Source of the DNA: Ferrovibrio sp. MS7
GTDB taxonomy: Bacteria > Pseudomonadota > Alphaproteobacteria > Ferrovibrionales > Ferrovibrionaceae
NCBI RefSeq assembly: GCF_038404985.1
Contig: NZ_JBBKBA010000001.1
Span: 1,082,001-1,146,000 of the forward strand
Direction: 5' to 3'
DNA length: 64,000 nt
Below, piece after piece: positions 1 to 9,549 of this stretch. The translations under genes and the position numbers were made by a program. The notes beneath the pieces are model-generated. The model saw only the letters and a program-made list of their open reading frames with translations, had not been told where the DNA came from and did not search any database. Each line of letters begins with the position of its first letter. Position 1 is the stretch's first letter.

Positions 1-26
1 AGGGCATGACGGGTTTTGTTGTGTGT

Positions 27-1148
27 TCAAGCCCGCGTGGTTTCCGCCAGCCAGCCGACCACGTCGCGCAGGGCCTCGATGCGGCTGAGGCCCTCCTGTC
101 GCTTCTTCCGGTAGAGCGCCATCTGCTGCGCCGCGCTGGTGCCGCGCTGCAAGATTGTGCGGGCATGCTGCACTTCGGCCACGCAGTCGAGCGCCTCGGC
201 ATCTTCGGCGATCAGGCCGAGCAGGGCCTCGACCACATCGGCAAACGGCACGATCTGGCGGTTGTCAAAATCGATCTGGCCTTCCGCCGTGCCATAGCGT
301 TGCGCCCGCCAGCGGTTCTCCTCGATCAGCAGCCTTGTGTGGTTCCGCCAGGTGCCGTTGATATCGGGGCGGCGGCGCAGCAGCCGCACCATGCAGCGAT
401 ACAGAGCCGCGATGCACAGCGTGTCTTCGAGATGGGTGCAGGAATCCGCCACGCGCAATTCCAGCGTCGGGAAACGCAAGGATGGCCGGATCGCCCACCA
501 CACGTGGCTGGCATCCTCGATCACGCCGGCGGAGACCAGCGTGTCAATATAGCCCTGGTAGTCGGCCAGGTTGACGAAGAAATCCGGAATGCCGGTGCGC
601 GGCAGTTCGTCATAGGCGGCGAGGCGATAGCCCATCAGCCCGGTGGGATACTTGGCCCAGAATGGCGACGAGGTACTGAGGCCCAGTAGCAGCGGCAGGA
701 ACGGCAGCATGCGGTTCATCACGTCAATGCGCACATGCGGGTCCTTGACCTCCACATGCACATGCAGGCCGCACAGCATGTTGCGCCGCGCCAGGAATTT
801 CAGGTCATTGGCCAGCTTGTGATAGCGCGGCTTGTCGGTCGGCAACTGCTCCGACCACACCGCCAGCGGATGCGTGCCGGCGGCAAAAACTTGCATGTCG
901 AATTCCGCCGCCGCCTCGGCCAGCGCGCGGCGATAGCGGCGCAAGGCCTGGCGGGCTTCTTCCAGCGAGGAACAGACCGGCGTGCCGACTTCGATCTGCG
1001 ACTGCAGCAATTCCGGCGTCACCTGTTCGCCAAGCGCGCCGCGAAAGCGCCGGATCAGGGCGCGGGGCATGCGGGCGATGGTGTTTTTGCTGTCGGCCTC
1101 GGCGAGGAAATACTCTTCTTCGATGCCTAGCGTATAGGGCTCGTTCAT
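27..1148 (-). CDS. carboxylate-amine ligase, YbdK/glutamate-cysteine ligase 2 family
   Basis: This 373-residue protein belongs to the GCS2 (YbdK) family of ATP-dependent carboxylate-amine ligases, whose tested members have weak glutamate-cysteine ligase activity in vitro. The family signature GIEEEYFL lies at residues 8-15. Other family blocks are visible, including AGTHPLAVW near residue 92 and the histidine-rich stretch CGLHVHVEV. The length matches the family norm (about 370). The ATG follows a good GGAG ribosome-binding site (AGAAGGAGCC on the minus strand). It is transcribed away from the next gene, with about 130 bp of shared upstream region. The physiological substrate is unknown, and glutathione synthesis should not be assumed. 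Confidence 0.85.
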   Translation of the reverse strand: MNEPYTLGIEEEYFLAEADSKNTIARMPRALIRRFRGALGEQVTPELLQSQIEVGTPVCSSLEEARQALRRYRRALAEAAAEFDMQVFAAGTHPLAVWSEQLPTDKPRYHKLANDLKFLARRNMLCGLHVHVEVKDPHVRIDVMNRMLPFLPLLLGLSTSSPFWAKYPTGLMGYRLAAYDELPRTGIPDFFVNLADYQGYIDTLVSAGVIEDASHVWWAIRPSLRFPTLELRVADSCTHLEDTLCIAALYRCMVRLLRRRPDINGTWRNHTRLLIEENRWRAQRYGTAEGQIDFDNRQIVPFADVVEALLGLIAEDAEALDCVAEVQHARTILQRGTSAAQQMALYRKKRQEGLSRIEALRDVVGWLAETTRA

Positions 1149-1279
1149 GGCGGGCTCCTTCTAGTTCCATTGGTTGATGCGCAGCACTGAACGGCAATTG
1201 GGGCGGGAATGTGGCGAATCTGCTGGCAATTCGGGGCAATCAAACTGTAGAAATTGGAGAACAACTGGGGGGAGTAAGC

Positions 1280-3559
1280 ATGCCGCAAGCAGTTTCGGCG
1301 GATAAATCGCGTGCGTTCGCGTTCCTGTGTCTGTGCGTCGCGTTCTTTCTGTCAGGCTTTGCTGCCCTGATCGATCAGATCGTGTGGCAGCGCATGCTCG
1401 GCCTGTTCGCCGGCTCCGACTCGGTCACGGCCGCGCTTGTTGTCGGTGCCTTCCTGCTCGGCCTCGGGCTTGGCAGCCTCGCCGCGGGTTTCGTCACCGA
1501 CCGCTTCTCGATGCGCGCGGCATTGATCGGTTTCGTGCTGTGCGAAATCGGCATCGGCGTGTTTGCTTTGCTCAGCCGCGCCTTCCTCTATGATTTCGTG
1601 GTGCAGGTGATCGGCCCGTTGGTGCCGAACCGCTGGGGCATCTTCGCCGTCTGCTTCGGCGGCATTCTGATTCCCACCGTGCTGATGGGCGCCTCGCTGC
1701 CGCTGCTGGCGAAGGCGGCGATCACCAGCCTGGCCGATGCCGCGCCGCGCATCGGCTGGCTCTATGGCCTCAACACGCTGGGCGCCGGCCTCGGCGCGCT
1801 GCTCGGCGGCTGGTGGCTGATCGGCACGCTGGGCTACGAGAACAGCTTGCGTGTTGCTGCCGCCTTCAACATTGCCGCCGCCCTGATCGGCCTGATCCTG
1901 TGGCGCGGTGAGGGTGTGGCGGCACAGCCGAAGGCGGAAGCGCAGCCCAGCACCCCGCAGGCGACCACCGGCTTCAGCTTTATCACCTGGGCGGTGCTGG
2001 TATTCGTTTCCGGCTTCGCCATCGTGGCGCTGGAAATCCTCTGGGTGCGGGTTGCCGGCGTCATTGCGCAATACACCGCCTACAGCTTCGCCACCATTCT
2101 CGGCTCCTTCCTGCTCGCCGATGGCCTCGGCATGGTGATCGGCGCGCAATGGGTGCGGCGCCTGCGCGATACCCGCGCCGCCTTCTTCGCGGTGCAGGCG
2201 CTGGCCACGCTCTACGCGCTGGCCTCGATCTATGTCGTCTACTGGCTGGCCGGCGCCGATTGGTGGGAAAGCCTGCTGGCGGCGGAAACCACGCGGCATT
2301 ACGGCCAGCCGCTGGCCGCCGCGCTGTTGGTCACCGTGCTGCTGGTGGCGCCGCCCTCGCTGCTGCTCGGCATTTCCTTCCCGCTGGCGCAGCAGGCAGT
2401 GCAGACCGACCTGAGCCAGCTTGGCTGGCGCGTCGCTGCCGTGCAGGTGGCGAATATCCTCGGCAATGCGGCCGGCTCGCTCGTCACCGGGCTTGCGGCC
2501 CTGCATTGGCTTGGCACTGCCGGCACGCTGAAGCTGATCGCGCTGCTGGCTGTTATCCTGCTGCTATTCTGGTGCCTCACGGCCTGGCGTGAACGCCAGC
2601 CGGAAGCCTGGCGCGGTGCCGGTGCCCTGGCCGCCGTGCTGATGGCCGTGGTGGTGCTGTTTCCGGCCAATGGCACGTTCTGGGCGCGGCTGCATCAGGC
2701 GGCAGAGGAGCATGAAATCCTGGTGGCGGAGGATCGCTCCGGCCTGGCGCTGTTCCGCCTGAACGACGATGGCGCCGCCTCGCCTTTCTTCATCCAGGGC
2801 TTCACCCAGTCGAAATGGCCCTTCATGGTCGAGCATGCCTTCCTCGGCGCGGTCGGGCCGCTGCTGCATCCCGATCCCAAGGATGTGCTGGTGATCGGCT
2901 CGGGCAGTGGCGGCACGCCGTTTGCCGCCGGGGTCAATCCCGCCACCGAGCGCGTGCGCGTGGTCGAACTGGTCGGCCCGGTCTTTCAGGTGCTGCGCGA
3001 CTTCGCCGCCCGCGAACCGGATTCGGCGATTGCCAGCCTGCTCAAGGACCCGCGCTATGAATTCGTGGTCGGCGATGGCCGCCGCGCCATCTTCGCCACC
3101 GAGCGGCGCTACGATGTGATCCAGGCCGATGCGATCCTGCCGGAATCCTCCCATAGCGGCCTGCTCTATTCGCGCGAATTCATGGCCCTGGTGCTCGACG
3201 CGCTGGATGAGGACGGCATCTATGTGCAATGGGGACCGACGGCGCGCAGCGTCGCGACGTTTGCCGCCGTTTTTCCGCAGGTGGCGATGCTGCAGCCCTT
3301 CCCGGTGCTGATCGGCTCGCGTGTGCCGCTCACCCTGGATCATGACAGGCTCAGGGCGGTGTTCGGTTCGGAGGTGGCACGGCGTTATTTCGCCGCCGCC
3401 GGCATCGATACCGCCACCGCCGAGCGGCTGTTCCACGAAGCCGTGCTGCATGGCCCGGCCGTGCCAGCCGGCGCCACGCTGAATGCCGATCTGTTCCCGC
3501 GCGATGAGTATTACATCAACAACCGCCTCGGCGCCGCGACGGTGAAGCGCGGCTCGTAG
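1280..3559 (+). CDS. membrane transporter/spermidine synthase-like fusion protein
   Basis: This 759-residue protein has an N-terminal integral membrane half and a soluble C-terminal half related to spermidine synthases. The first half is a long series of hydrophobic helices of MFS-like type, with a soluble break around residue 220. The C-terminal part carries an AdoMet/dcAdoMet-binding Rossmann motif (VLVIGSGSGG, near residue 535) and a later acidic block (DAILPESSHSG, near residue 616). The ATG at 1280 is preferred over an upstream in-frame start at 1211 because GGGGGGAG lies just before it and the upstream 23 residues look non-native. Such fusions are widespread and usually of unknown substrate. 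The genuine spermidine synthase of this organism is more likely the speE at 23.4 kb. Confidence 0.8.
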   Translation: MPQAVSADKSRAFAFLCLCVAFFLSGFAALIDQIVWQRMLGLFAGSDSVTAALVVGAFLLGLGLGSLAAGFVTDRFSMRAALIGFVLCEIGIGVFALLSRAFLYDFVVQVIGPLVPNRWGIFAVCFGGILIPTVLMGASLPLLAKAAITSLADAAPRIGWLYGLNTLGAGLGALLGGWWLIGTLGYENSLRVAAAFNIAAALIGLILWRGEGVAAQPKAEAQPSTPQATTGFSFITWAVLVFVSGFAIVALEILWVRVAGVIAQYTAYSFATILGSFLLADGLGMVIGAQWVRRLRDTRAAFFAVQALATLYALASIYVVYWLAGADWWESLLAAETTRHYGQPLAAALLVTVLLVAPPSLLLGISFPLAQQAVQTDLSQLGWRVAAVQVANILGNAAGSLVTGLAALHWLGTAGTLKLIALLAVILLLFWCLTAWRERQPEAWRGAGALAAVLMAVVVLFPANGTFWARLHQAAEEHEILVAEDRSGLALFRLNDDGAASPFFIQGFTQSKWPFMVEHAFLGAVGPLLHPDPKDVLVIGSGSGGTPFAAGVNPATERVRVVELVGPVFQVLRDFAAREPDSAIASLLKDPRYEFVVGDGRRAIFATERRYDVIQADAILPESSHSGLLYSREFMALVLDALDEDGIYVQWGPTARSVATFAAVFPQVAMLQPFPVLIGSRVPLTLDHDRLRAVFGSEVARRYFAAAGIDTATAERLFHEAVLHGPAVPAGATLNADLFPRDEYYINNRLGAATVKRGS

Positions 3560-3611
3560 CTGTAACTGCCTCGCACTAGCCGGAAGCGGAAGGCTGCGCT
3601 AGCTTATACGC

Positions 3612-4352
3612 ATGCCTGACCGTCAACGTACCCTGCTGCTCACCGGCGCCAGCCGCGGCATCGGCCATGCCACCGTCAAGCGCTTCAGCGCTGCCGGCTG
3701 GAAGGTCCTTACCGTGTCGCGCCAGCCGTTTTCCGAACATTGCCCCTGGGAGGGCGGTGCCGAAAGCCATGTGCAGATGGATCTGGCGGATATTGCCAAG
3801 CTGCCCGCCGCCATCGAGGAACTGCGTGCCCGCTTGCCCGGCGGCAAGCTCGATGCCCTGGTGAACAACGCGGCGATCTCGCCGAAAGGTCCGGGCGGCG
3901 CGCGGCTGGGGGTGCTCGATACCGACCTCACCACCCTGCAGCATGTCTATAATGTGAACCTGTTCTCGGTGATGCTGCTGGCGCGCGGCTTTTTCGAGGA
4001 ACTCAAGGCAGCGCAGGGTTCCATCGTCAATGTCACCTCCATCGCCGGCAGCCGCGTGCATCCCTTCGCCGGCATGGCCTATGCCACCTCGAAGGCGGCG
4101 CTGGCGGCGCTGACCCGCGAGATGGCCTCCGATTTCGGCCCCCATGGCGTGCGCGTCAACGCCATCGCCCCGGGTGAGATCGATACCTCGATCCTGTCGC
4201 CGGGCACCGACGAAATCGTGCGTCGCGAAATCCCGATGCACCGCCTCGGCAAGCCGGAAGAGGTTGCGTCCACGATCTACTTCCTGTGCACGCCGACCTC
4301 GTCCTATGTGAATGGTGCTGAAATTCACATCAACGGTGGGCAGCACGTTTAA
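3612..4352 (+). CDS. short-chain dehydrogenase/reductase
   Basis: A classical SDR of 246 residues and therefore probably an NAD(P)-dependent oxidoreductase. The cofactor motif TGASRGIG is at residues 11-18, NNAA follows near residue 90, and the catalytic Tyr-x3-Lys is in YATSK near residues 157-161. The C-terminal part has the usual NAIAPGEIDT and NGAEIHINGG blocks found in FabG-like members. It follows the transporter/SpeE fusion by about 50 bp on the same strand, so cotranscription is possible. The substrate cannot be told from sequence. Confidence 0.85.
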   Translation: MPDRQRTLLLTGASRGIGHATVKRFSAAGWKVLTVSRQPFSEHCPWEGGAESHVQMDLADIAKLPAAIEELRARLPGGKLDALVNNAAISPKGPGGARLGVLDTDLTTLQHVYNVNLFSVMLLARGFFEELKAAQGSIVNVTSIAGSRVHPFAGMAYATSKAALAALTREMASDFGPHGVRVNAIAPGEIDTSILSPGTDEIVRREIPMHRLGKPEEVASTIYFLCTPTSSYVNGAEIHINGGQHV

Positions 4353-4468
4353 TTTTACATTCGGCCCTTGTTATCGCCGCCACCCTCCGCTAGCTTTTTG
4401 CACAGCGGACTCGCGTAATATAACGCGTAAGCCCGCTGCTGTGCGGAAATCCCCCCACCGAGCGGAAA

Positions 4469-5683
4469 ATGGCGCTGACCGGTAAACGTATCCTGCTGAT
4501 CATTTCGGGTGGCATCGCCGCCTACAAGGCGCTGGACCTGATCCGCCGCCTGCGCGAGCGCGGCGCTGCCGTGCGCTGCGTGCTCAGCCGTTCGGCGCCG
4601 CAATTCGTCACCCCGCTTTCGGTTTCAGCCCTTTCCGGCGACAAGGTCTATGGCGAGATTTTCTCGCTCACCGACGAAGCCGAAATGGGCCATATCCAGC
4701 TTTCCCGCGATGCCGACCTGCTGGTGGTGGCGCCGGCCAGCGCCGACATCCTGGCGCGCATGGCCAATGGCCTGGCCGATGACCTTGCCGCCACCGTGCT
4801 GCTGGCCACCGACAAGCCGGTGCTGGTGGCGCCAGCGATGAATGTGCGGATGTGGCTGCATCCGGCCACCCAGCGCAATGTCGCCCGCCTCAAGGCCGAT
4901 GGCGTCGGCTTCATTGGGCCGAATGACGGCGAGATGGCCTGCAACGAATACGGCCCCGGCCGCATGAGCGAGCCGACCGAGATCGCCGATGCGGTGGAGG
5001 CCCATTTCAATCAGGCCAAGCCGCTCTCGGGCCGCAAGATCATTGTCACCTCGGGCCCGACCCACGAACCCATCGACCCGGTGCGCTATATCGCCAACCG
5101 CTCGTCGGGCAAGCAGGGCCATGCCATCGCTGCATCGCTGGCGAAAGCCGGCGCCGAGGTGGTGCTGGTGACGGGGCCGGTGAACCTGCCCGATCCGCCG
5201 GGCGTTAAGACAATCCATGTGGAAGCAGCGCGCGACATGTTCTCCGCCTGCTTCCTCAACCTGCCCGCCGATGCCGCGATCTTCGCCGCCGCCGTGGCCG
5301 ATTGGCGCGTCGCGGTGGAAGCCGACCAGAAGATGAAGAAGCAGGGCGAATTGGCCCCGACCCTGCAGCTTGCCGAGAACCCGGACATCCTGCGCGCCAT
5401 CGCCACCACCGATGCCAAGCGCCGGCCCAACCTGGTGATCGGCTTCGCCGCCGAAACCGAGAAGGTGGTGGAGTATGCCCGCGCCAAGCTGAAGAAGAAG
5501 GGCTGCGACTGGATCCTCGCCAACGATGCCAGCCCGGCGCAAGGCGTGTTCGGCGGCGATGAAAACACCATTCACCTGGTGACGCCGGATGCGGTGGAGG
5601 ATTGGCCGCGCATGAGCAAGCAGGCTGTGGCCGATCAGCTTACCCAGCGCATTGCCGCGCATTTCAATGGAAAAGCCCAATGA
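4469..5683 (+). CDS. coaBC: bifunctional phosphopantothenoylcysteine decarboxylase/phosphopantothenate-cysteine ligase
   Basis: CoaBC (404 residues) makes 4'-phosphopantetheine for coenzyme A in two steps. The N-terminal flavoprotein (CoaC) domain shows [15 protein letters not shown] at the start, the [17 protein letters not shown] block with its active-site histidine, and PAMNVRMW. The C-terminal CoaB ligase domain opens with [23 protein letters not shown] and a lysine-rich KMKK block. The length is typical (about 400). It overlaps dut by four bases (ATGA), so the two are translationally coupled; coaBC-dut is a recurrent pair in alphaproteobacteria. Confidence 0.96.
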   Translation: MALTGKRILLIISGGIAAYKALDLIRRLRERGAAVRCVLSRSAPQFVTPLSVSALSGDKVYGEIFSLTDEAEMGHIQLSRDADLLVVAPASADILARMANGLADDLAATVLLATDKPVLVAPAMNVRMWLHPATQRNVARLKADGVGFIGPNDGEMACNEYGPGRMSEPTEIADAVEAHFNQAKPLSGRKIIVTSGPTHEPIDPVRYIANRSSGKQGHAIAASLAKAGAEVVLVTGPVNLPDPPGVKTIHVEAARDMFSACFLNLPADAAIFAAAVADWRVAVEADQKMKKQGELAPTLQLAENPDILRAIATTDAKRRPNLVIGFAAETEKVVEYARAKLKKKGCDWILANDASPAQGVFGGDENTIHLVTPDAVEDWPRMSKQAVADQLTQRIAAHFNGKAQ

Positions 5684-6159
5684 GTGAAGTAACCGTCGCC
5701 GTCCGTCATCTGCCGCATGGCGCCGATCTGCCGCTGCCGGCCTATGCCACGCCGGATTCCGCCGGCCTCGACCTGCTGGCCGCGATTCCCGAGCCGATCG
5801 TGCTGCAGCCCGGCGAGCGTCGCCTAGTGCCGACCGGGCTGGCCATCGCACTGCCGCCGGGTTTTGAAGCACAGGTGCGGCCGCGTTCCGGCCTGGCGCT
5901 GAAGCATGGCGTCACCGTACTGAATTCGCCCGGCACCATCGATGCCGATTACCGCGGCGAGATCGGCGTGGTGCTGATCAATCACGGCCAGGCGCCGTTC
6001 ACCATCAACCGGGGCGAACGCATCGCCCAGATGATCGTTGCCGCCTATGCCCGCGTCGCGTGGCAGGCGGTGGAGGATCTGGATGCCACGCAGCGCGGCG
6101 CCGGCGGCTTCGGCTCGACCGGCGTGAAGGCGGCTGGCGTGAAAGTCGCAGGAGGCTAA
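5680..6159 (+). CDS. dut: deoxyuridine 5'-triphosphate nucleotidohydrolase (dUTPase)
   Basis: A homotrimeric dUTPase of 159 residues that converts dUTP to dUMP and PPi, keeping uracil out of DNA and feeding dTMP synthesis. All family motifs are visible: [29 protein letters not shown] with the catalytic Asp, ERIAQMIV, and the C-terminal glycine-rich GAGGFGSTG that closes on the active site. The start at 5680 is chosen because it forms an ATGA overlap with the coaBC stop and matches the family N-terminus. A longer in-frame reading from 5602 lies entirely within coaBC and is rejected. Confidence 0.96.
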   Translation: MSEVTVAVRHLPHGADLPLPAYATPDSAGLDLLAAIPEPIVLQPGERRLVPTGLAIALPPGFEAQVRPRSGLALKHGVTVLNSPGTIDADYRGEIGVVLINHGQAPFTINRGERIAQMIVAAYARVAWQAVEDLDATQRGAGGFGSTGVKAAGVKVAGG

Positions 6160-6163
6160 AGCG

Positions 6164-6616
6164 ATGTTGAAGTGTACGCGGCGCACCATGCATGCGCTGG
6201 AAGCAGTAGTTGATATTGCCTTTCATGCGCGGCCCGAGCCGGTGCAGTCAAAGGATATCGCCGCGCGCCAGGGCGTGCCGCAGCGCTATCTGGAGCAGGT
6301 GATGCAGCATCTGGTGCGCAATGGCGTGCTGAAAGGCGTGCGCGGCCCGCGCGGCGGCTACACCCTGGCGCGCGAACGCCGCCGCATCACGGTCGGTGAG
6401 GTTGTGCGCATCGTTTCCGAACTGGATGCCGAGGGCGAGGAGGATGCCGTGGCCGGCTCCGAGCTTGGCCGCCGCACCGTGCAGCCGATCTGGGAGGAAT
6501 GCCAGGCGGTGATCATGGAGCGCATCGACCGCATCACGCTCGAGGATCTGTGCAACCGCGCCCAGACCCAGGGCATTGACGCCCCGCTCGAGGGCGCAGA
6601 CAATTTCGCCATCTGA
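6164..6616 (+). CDS. Rrf2-family transcriptional regulator lacking the Fe-S cysteine triad
   Basis: A winged-helix regulator of 150 residues. The N-terminus (residues about 1-65) carries the Rrf2 HTH with the PQRYLEQVMQHLVRNG recognition region and the wing GVRGPRGGYTLAR. The only cysteines are at about residues 4, 118 and 131. The clustered triad that binds a 2Fe-2S cluster in IscR/RirA-type members is therefore absent, which is the situation in CymR-like cysteine regulators. It lies 30 bp upstream of cysK on the same strand, which fits control of cysteine synthesis. This role is an inference from the neighbour and the missing cysteines. Confidence 0.85.
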   Translation: MLKCTRRTMHALEAVVDIAFHARPEPVQSKDIAARQGVPQRYLEQVMQHLVRNGVLKGVRGPRGGYTLARERRRITVGEVVRIVSELDAEGEEDAVAGSELGRRTVQPIWEECQAVIMERIDRITLEDLCNRAQTQGIDAPLEGADNFAI

Positions 6617-6646
6617 CCCAGCACAACAATAAGGCCGGGAAGCCCC

Positions 6647-7612
6647 ATGTCAGCACCTTCCGTTTCCAATCCGCCGCGCGGCCGTATTTACAACTCGATT
6701 GTCGAGACCATCGGCGCAACGCCGCTGGTGCGGATCAATCGTCTGGCGGAGGAAGCTGGCGCCAAGGCGACGATCCTGGCCAAGCTGGAATTCTTCAACC
6801 CGCTGGCTTCCGTGAAGGACCGCATCGGCATCGCCATGATCGAGGCGCTGGAGGCCCAGGGCAAGCTGAAGCCCGGCACCACCATCGTCGAGCCGACCTC
6901 GGGCAATACCGGCATTGCGCTGGCCTTCGTCGCCGCCGCCAAGGGCTATCGCCTGATCCTGGTGATGCCGGAAAGCATGTCGCTGGAGCGGCGCAAGATG
7001 CTCAAGTATCTCGGCGCCGAGATCGAACTGACGCCGCCGGGCCAGGGCATGCGTGGCGCCGTGGCGCGCGCTGAGGAATTGCTCAAGGAAATTCCCAATG
7101 CGGTGATGCCGCAGCAATTCGACAACCCGGCGAACCCGGCGATCCACCGCGCCACCACGGCGGAAGAAATCTGGACCGACACGGCCGGCGCCGTGGATGC
7201 GGTGATTTCCGGCGTCGGCACCGGCGGCACGATCAGTGGTATCGGTTCGGTGCTGAAACAGCGCAAGCCCGGTCTGCGCATGGTGGCGGTGGAGCCCGAG
7301 GACAGCCCGGTGATTTCCGGCGGTCGGCCGGGGCCGCACAAGATCCAGGGCATCGGCGCTGGTTTCATCCCGGGCAACCTGGATACCAAGCTGATCGATG
7401 AAATCATCACCATCGGCAATGAGACTGCCTTCGAGACCGCGCGCCGCATGGCCAAGCTGGAAGGCATTCCGGGCGGCATCTCCTCGGGTGCGGCGATGGC
7501 TGCCGCGCTGGAAGTGGCAACACGGCCCGACATGGCAGGCAAGACCGTGGTGGCGATCATCCCGTCCTTTGCCGAACGCTATCTCTCCACAGCCTTGTTC
7601 GACGGCTTGTAA
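6647..7612 (+). CDS. cysK: cysteine synthase A (O-acetylserine sulfhydrylase)
   Basis: A PLP-dependent fold-type II enzyme of 321 residues that joins sulfide to O-acetylserine to give cysteine. The PLP lysine is K57 in LASVKDRIG. The substrate loop TSGNTG and the phosphate-binding GTGGTI are both present, and the length is as expected. The ATG follows an AGGCCGGGAAGCCCC leader. It sits directly after the Rrf2 regulator, which may control it, and one base before the moeB-like gene, suggesting an Rrf2-cysK-moeB sulfur operon. Confidence 0.94.
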   Translation: MSAPSVSNPPRGRIYNSIVETIGATPLVRINRLAEEAGAKATILAKLEFFNPLASVKDRIGIAMIEALEAQGKLKPGTTIVEPTSGNTGIALAFVAAAKGYRLILVMPESMSLERRKMLKYLGAEIELTPPGQGMRGAVARAEELLKEIPNAVMPQQFDNPANPAIHRATTAEEIWTDTAGAVDAVISGVGTGGTISGIGSVLKQRKPGLRMVAVEPEDSPVISGGRPGPHKIQGIGAGFIPGNLDTKLIDEIITIGNETAFETARRMAKLEGIPGGISSGAAMAAALEVATRPDMAGKTVVAIIPSFAERYLSTALFDGL

Positions 7613-7613
7613 C

Positions 7614-8408
7614 ATGGCGGGGTTCTCGCGGGACGAACTGGAGCGCTATGCGCGCCACATCATCCTGCCGGAACTGGGCGGTGCCGGGCAGCAGGCGCTG
7701 AAACGCGCGCGCGTGCTGATCGTCGGCGCCGGTGGGCTCGGTTCGCCGCTGGCGCTGTATCTCGCCGCCGCTGGCATCGGCACGCTCGGCATCGTCGACG
7801 ACGATCATGTCAGTTTAAGCAACCTGCAACGCCAGGTGATGCATGTCACCAGCCGTATCGGCCAGCTCAAGACTGAAAGTGCTGCTGTGGCGATTGCCGA
7901 TCTCAACCCGCATGTGCGGGTGATCGAGCATAACCTGCGGCTGGATGAGTCGAATGCGGCGGATGTGCTGCGCGGCTATGATGTCGTTGCCGATGGCAGC
8001 GACAATTTCTCGACGCGCTTTCTGATCAGCGATCTCTGCCATCAACTCGGCAAGACCCTGGTGACGGCGGCGATCCTGCGTTTCGATGGCCAGCTCAGCG
8101 TGTTCAAGTCGCATCTGGGCGCGCCGCATCCCTGTTACCGCTGCGTTTTTCCCGCGCCGCCGCCGCCGGGCAGCGTGCCGGCCTGCGCCGAGGCCGGGGT
8201 GCTCGGCGCGCTCGGCGGCGTGATGGGCAGCCTGCAGGCGCTGGAAGTGATCAAGGAAATCGCCGGCATCGGCGACAGCCTGTCCGGCAGGTTACTGTTA
8301 TATGACGCACTGCGCGGCGACATGCGCACGGTGAAGCTGAAGCGTGATCCGGCCTGTCCGACCTGCGGCCAGGCTCACGCTACTCAGTCTCATGGGGCGG
8401 CCCCCTGA
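7614..8408 (+). CDS. moeB: MoeB/ThiF/HesA-family adenylyltransferase
   Basis: An E1-like enzyme of 264 residues that adenylates the C-terminus of a small sulfur carrier (MoaD or ThiS) as the first step of sulfur transfer. The ATP-binding motif VGAGGLGS is near residue 40. The DxxxxSNLQRQ block (DDDHVSLSNLQRQ) follows, and zinc is held by two CxxC pairs, CYRC and CPTC. The conserved cysteine in PACAEAGVLG is present. No rhodanese domain is fused. The start at 7614, right after the cysK stop, gives the family N-terminus (RYARHIILPE). MoeB versus ThiF cannot be separated by eye, so the symbol is provisional. Confidence 0.85.
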   Translation: MAGFSRDELERYARHIILPELGGAGQQALKRARVLIVGAGGLGSPLALYLAAAGIGTLGIVDDDHVSLSNLQRQVMHVTSRIGQLKTESAAVAIADLNPHVRVIEHNLRLDESNAADVLRGYDVVADGSDNFSTRFLISDLCHQLGKTLVTAAILRFDGQLSVFKSHLGAPHPCYRCVFPAPPPPGSVPACAEAGVLGALGGVMGSLQALEVIKEIAGIGDSLSGRLLLYDALRGDMRTVKLKRDPACPTCGQAHATQSHGAAP

Positions 8409-8962
8409 GTCAGGATATCGGCGCCGCAGGCACCTGGCCCGCGCTCTCCGATTCGCGGCTACGGCTGCTGCTGCGCTGCTGGGCCGGCTGGCGTATCGGC
8501 CTGGCGCCGCCGCCGCGCGCCGCCGTCAATCCCGCCGAGATCAAGCCTTGCCTGCCGGATTTGTGGATCTTCCGTATTACAGATAGTGGCGACGATATGG
8601 TTTGCACCTTGGCGGGCGAGGGTCTGCGCGAAGCCTGGGGTTTTTCCATCATCGGCAGCCGGCCGGTCGATCTCTGGGGGCAGCAGAGCGGCGGCATCGC
8701 GCGCGACCGCCTGCTGCTGGCGGCGCGCATGCCGGCGGTGATTCATGGCCGCACCGACATCACGCCCCGCAGCGGTCCGGCCAAACTGGCGCAGCGCCTG
8801 ATGTTGCCGCTGGCGGATGATGCCGGCGCACCTTATGGTGTTATGGGCATGACGTTATTCGCATATGATCGCCATCTCGACCAGGATCTGCCGGTGGCCC
8901 TGCCGCTGCATACCTCGGCCTATCCTTGCGCATCGTTGCCAGCCGGATTGCCGCCGGCATGA
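8405..8962 (+). CDS. PAS_5-like protein, first of three tandem paralogues, probable CTG start
   Basis: A protein of about 185 residues homologous to the next two genes. It shares the WPALSD, LPDLWIFRI, DxxVCTLAGE, AWGFSIIG and APYGVMGMTL blocks, which match the PAS_5 family of alphaproteobacterial PAS-like proteins of unknown function. The homology extends upstream of the first conventional start (TTG at 8561) by about 50 codons. In that reading frame, between the stop at 8345 and 8561, there is no ATG, GTG or TTG. The best start is CTG at 8405, which overlaps the moeB stop (CTGA) and has GGGGCGG just upstream. The ligand and role are unknown. Confidence 0.65.
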   Translation: MSQDIGAAGTWPALSDSRLRLLLRCWAGWRIGLAPPPRAAVNPAEIKPCLPDLWIFRITDSGDDMVCTLAGEGLREAWGFSIIGSRPVDLWGQQSGGIARDRLLLAARMPAVIHGRTDITPRSGPAKLAQRLMLPLADDAGAPYGVMGMTLFAYDRHLDQDLPVALPLHTSAYPCASLPAGLPPA

Positions 8963-9546
8963 ATGCCATCAATTCCATACCAGTGCCGCCGCATCCGCCG
9001 CTGATGCCGGCAGATGTCTGGCCGGCTCTGGCCGATCCGCGCCATCGTCGCCTGCTGCGCCATTGGGCCGAGGGGCGTGGATCAAGCCTGATGGCGCCGC
9101 GTACAGCAATCGATCCGGCGGCTTTGCGCGACTGCTTGCATTTCATGTGGATAAACCGCTGGGATGTGACGCGGCAGGACTTCATCTGCACGCTGGCGGG
9201 TGAAGGCGTGATCGATGCGTGGGGCGTGAATATCATCGGCCGCACTGCCACCGAGGTGATGGGGCCGGAACTTGGCCTGCGGCTGAATCTGCGCTATCGC
9301 GCGGCACTCGGTATCCCGGCAGTGCAGTTCGGCCACCGTATCATCGTGCCGCCGGATGTGACGCAGAAGCAGTCGACGCGGCTGGTGCTGCCCTTGAGCG
9401 ATGATACCGGCGCACCCTATGGCGTGCTTGGCCTCACGCTCTATGACTATGCCCTGCCCGAGCATGGCGGCCCGGAAGTGGCGCCAGGGCAGGAGATGGA
9501 ACTCTATGCCTGCGCCGGCTTGCCGCGCACATTGCCGCCGGGATAG
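8959..9546 (+). CDS. PAS_5-like protein, second tandem paralogue
   Basis: A 195-residue PAS_5-type protein. The start at 8959 forms an ATGA overlap with the previous stop. The body has DPRHRRLLRHWAE, LHFMWINRWD, DFICTLAGEGVIDAWG, IIGRTATEVMG and GAPYGVLGLTLYDY, nearly co-linear with its two neighbours. The N-terminal segment (PPHPPLMPADVWPAL) is shared with the third copy but not the first. No signal peptide, membrane segment or output domain is visible, so it looks like a free-standing soluble sensor domain. Its role is unknown; the triplication is clear from the sequence. Confidence 0.75.
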   Translation: MNAINSIPVPPHPPLMPADVWPALADPRHRRLLRHWAEGRGSSLMAPRTAIDPAALRDCLHFMWINRWDVTRQDFICTLAGEGVIDAWGVNIIGRTATEVMGPELGLRLNLRYRAALGIPAVQFGHRIIVPPDVTQKQSTRLVLPLSDDTGAPYGVLGLTLYDYALPEHGGPEVAPGQEMELYACAGLPRTLPPG

Positions 9547-9549
9547 CCG

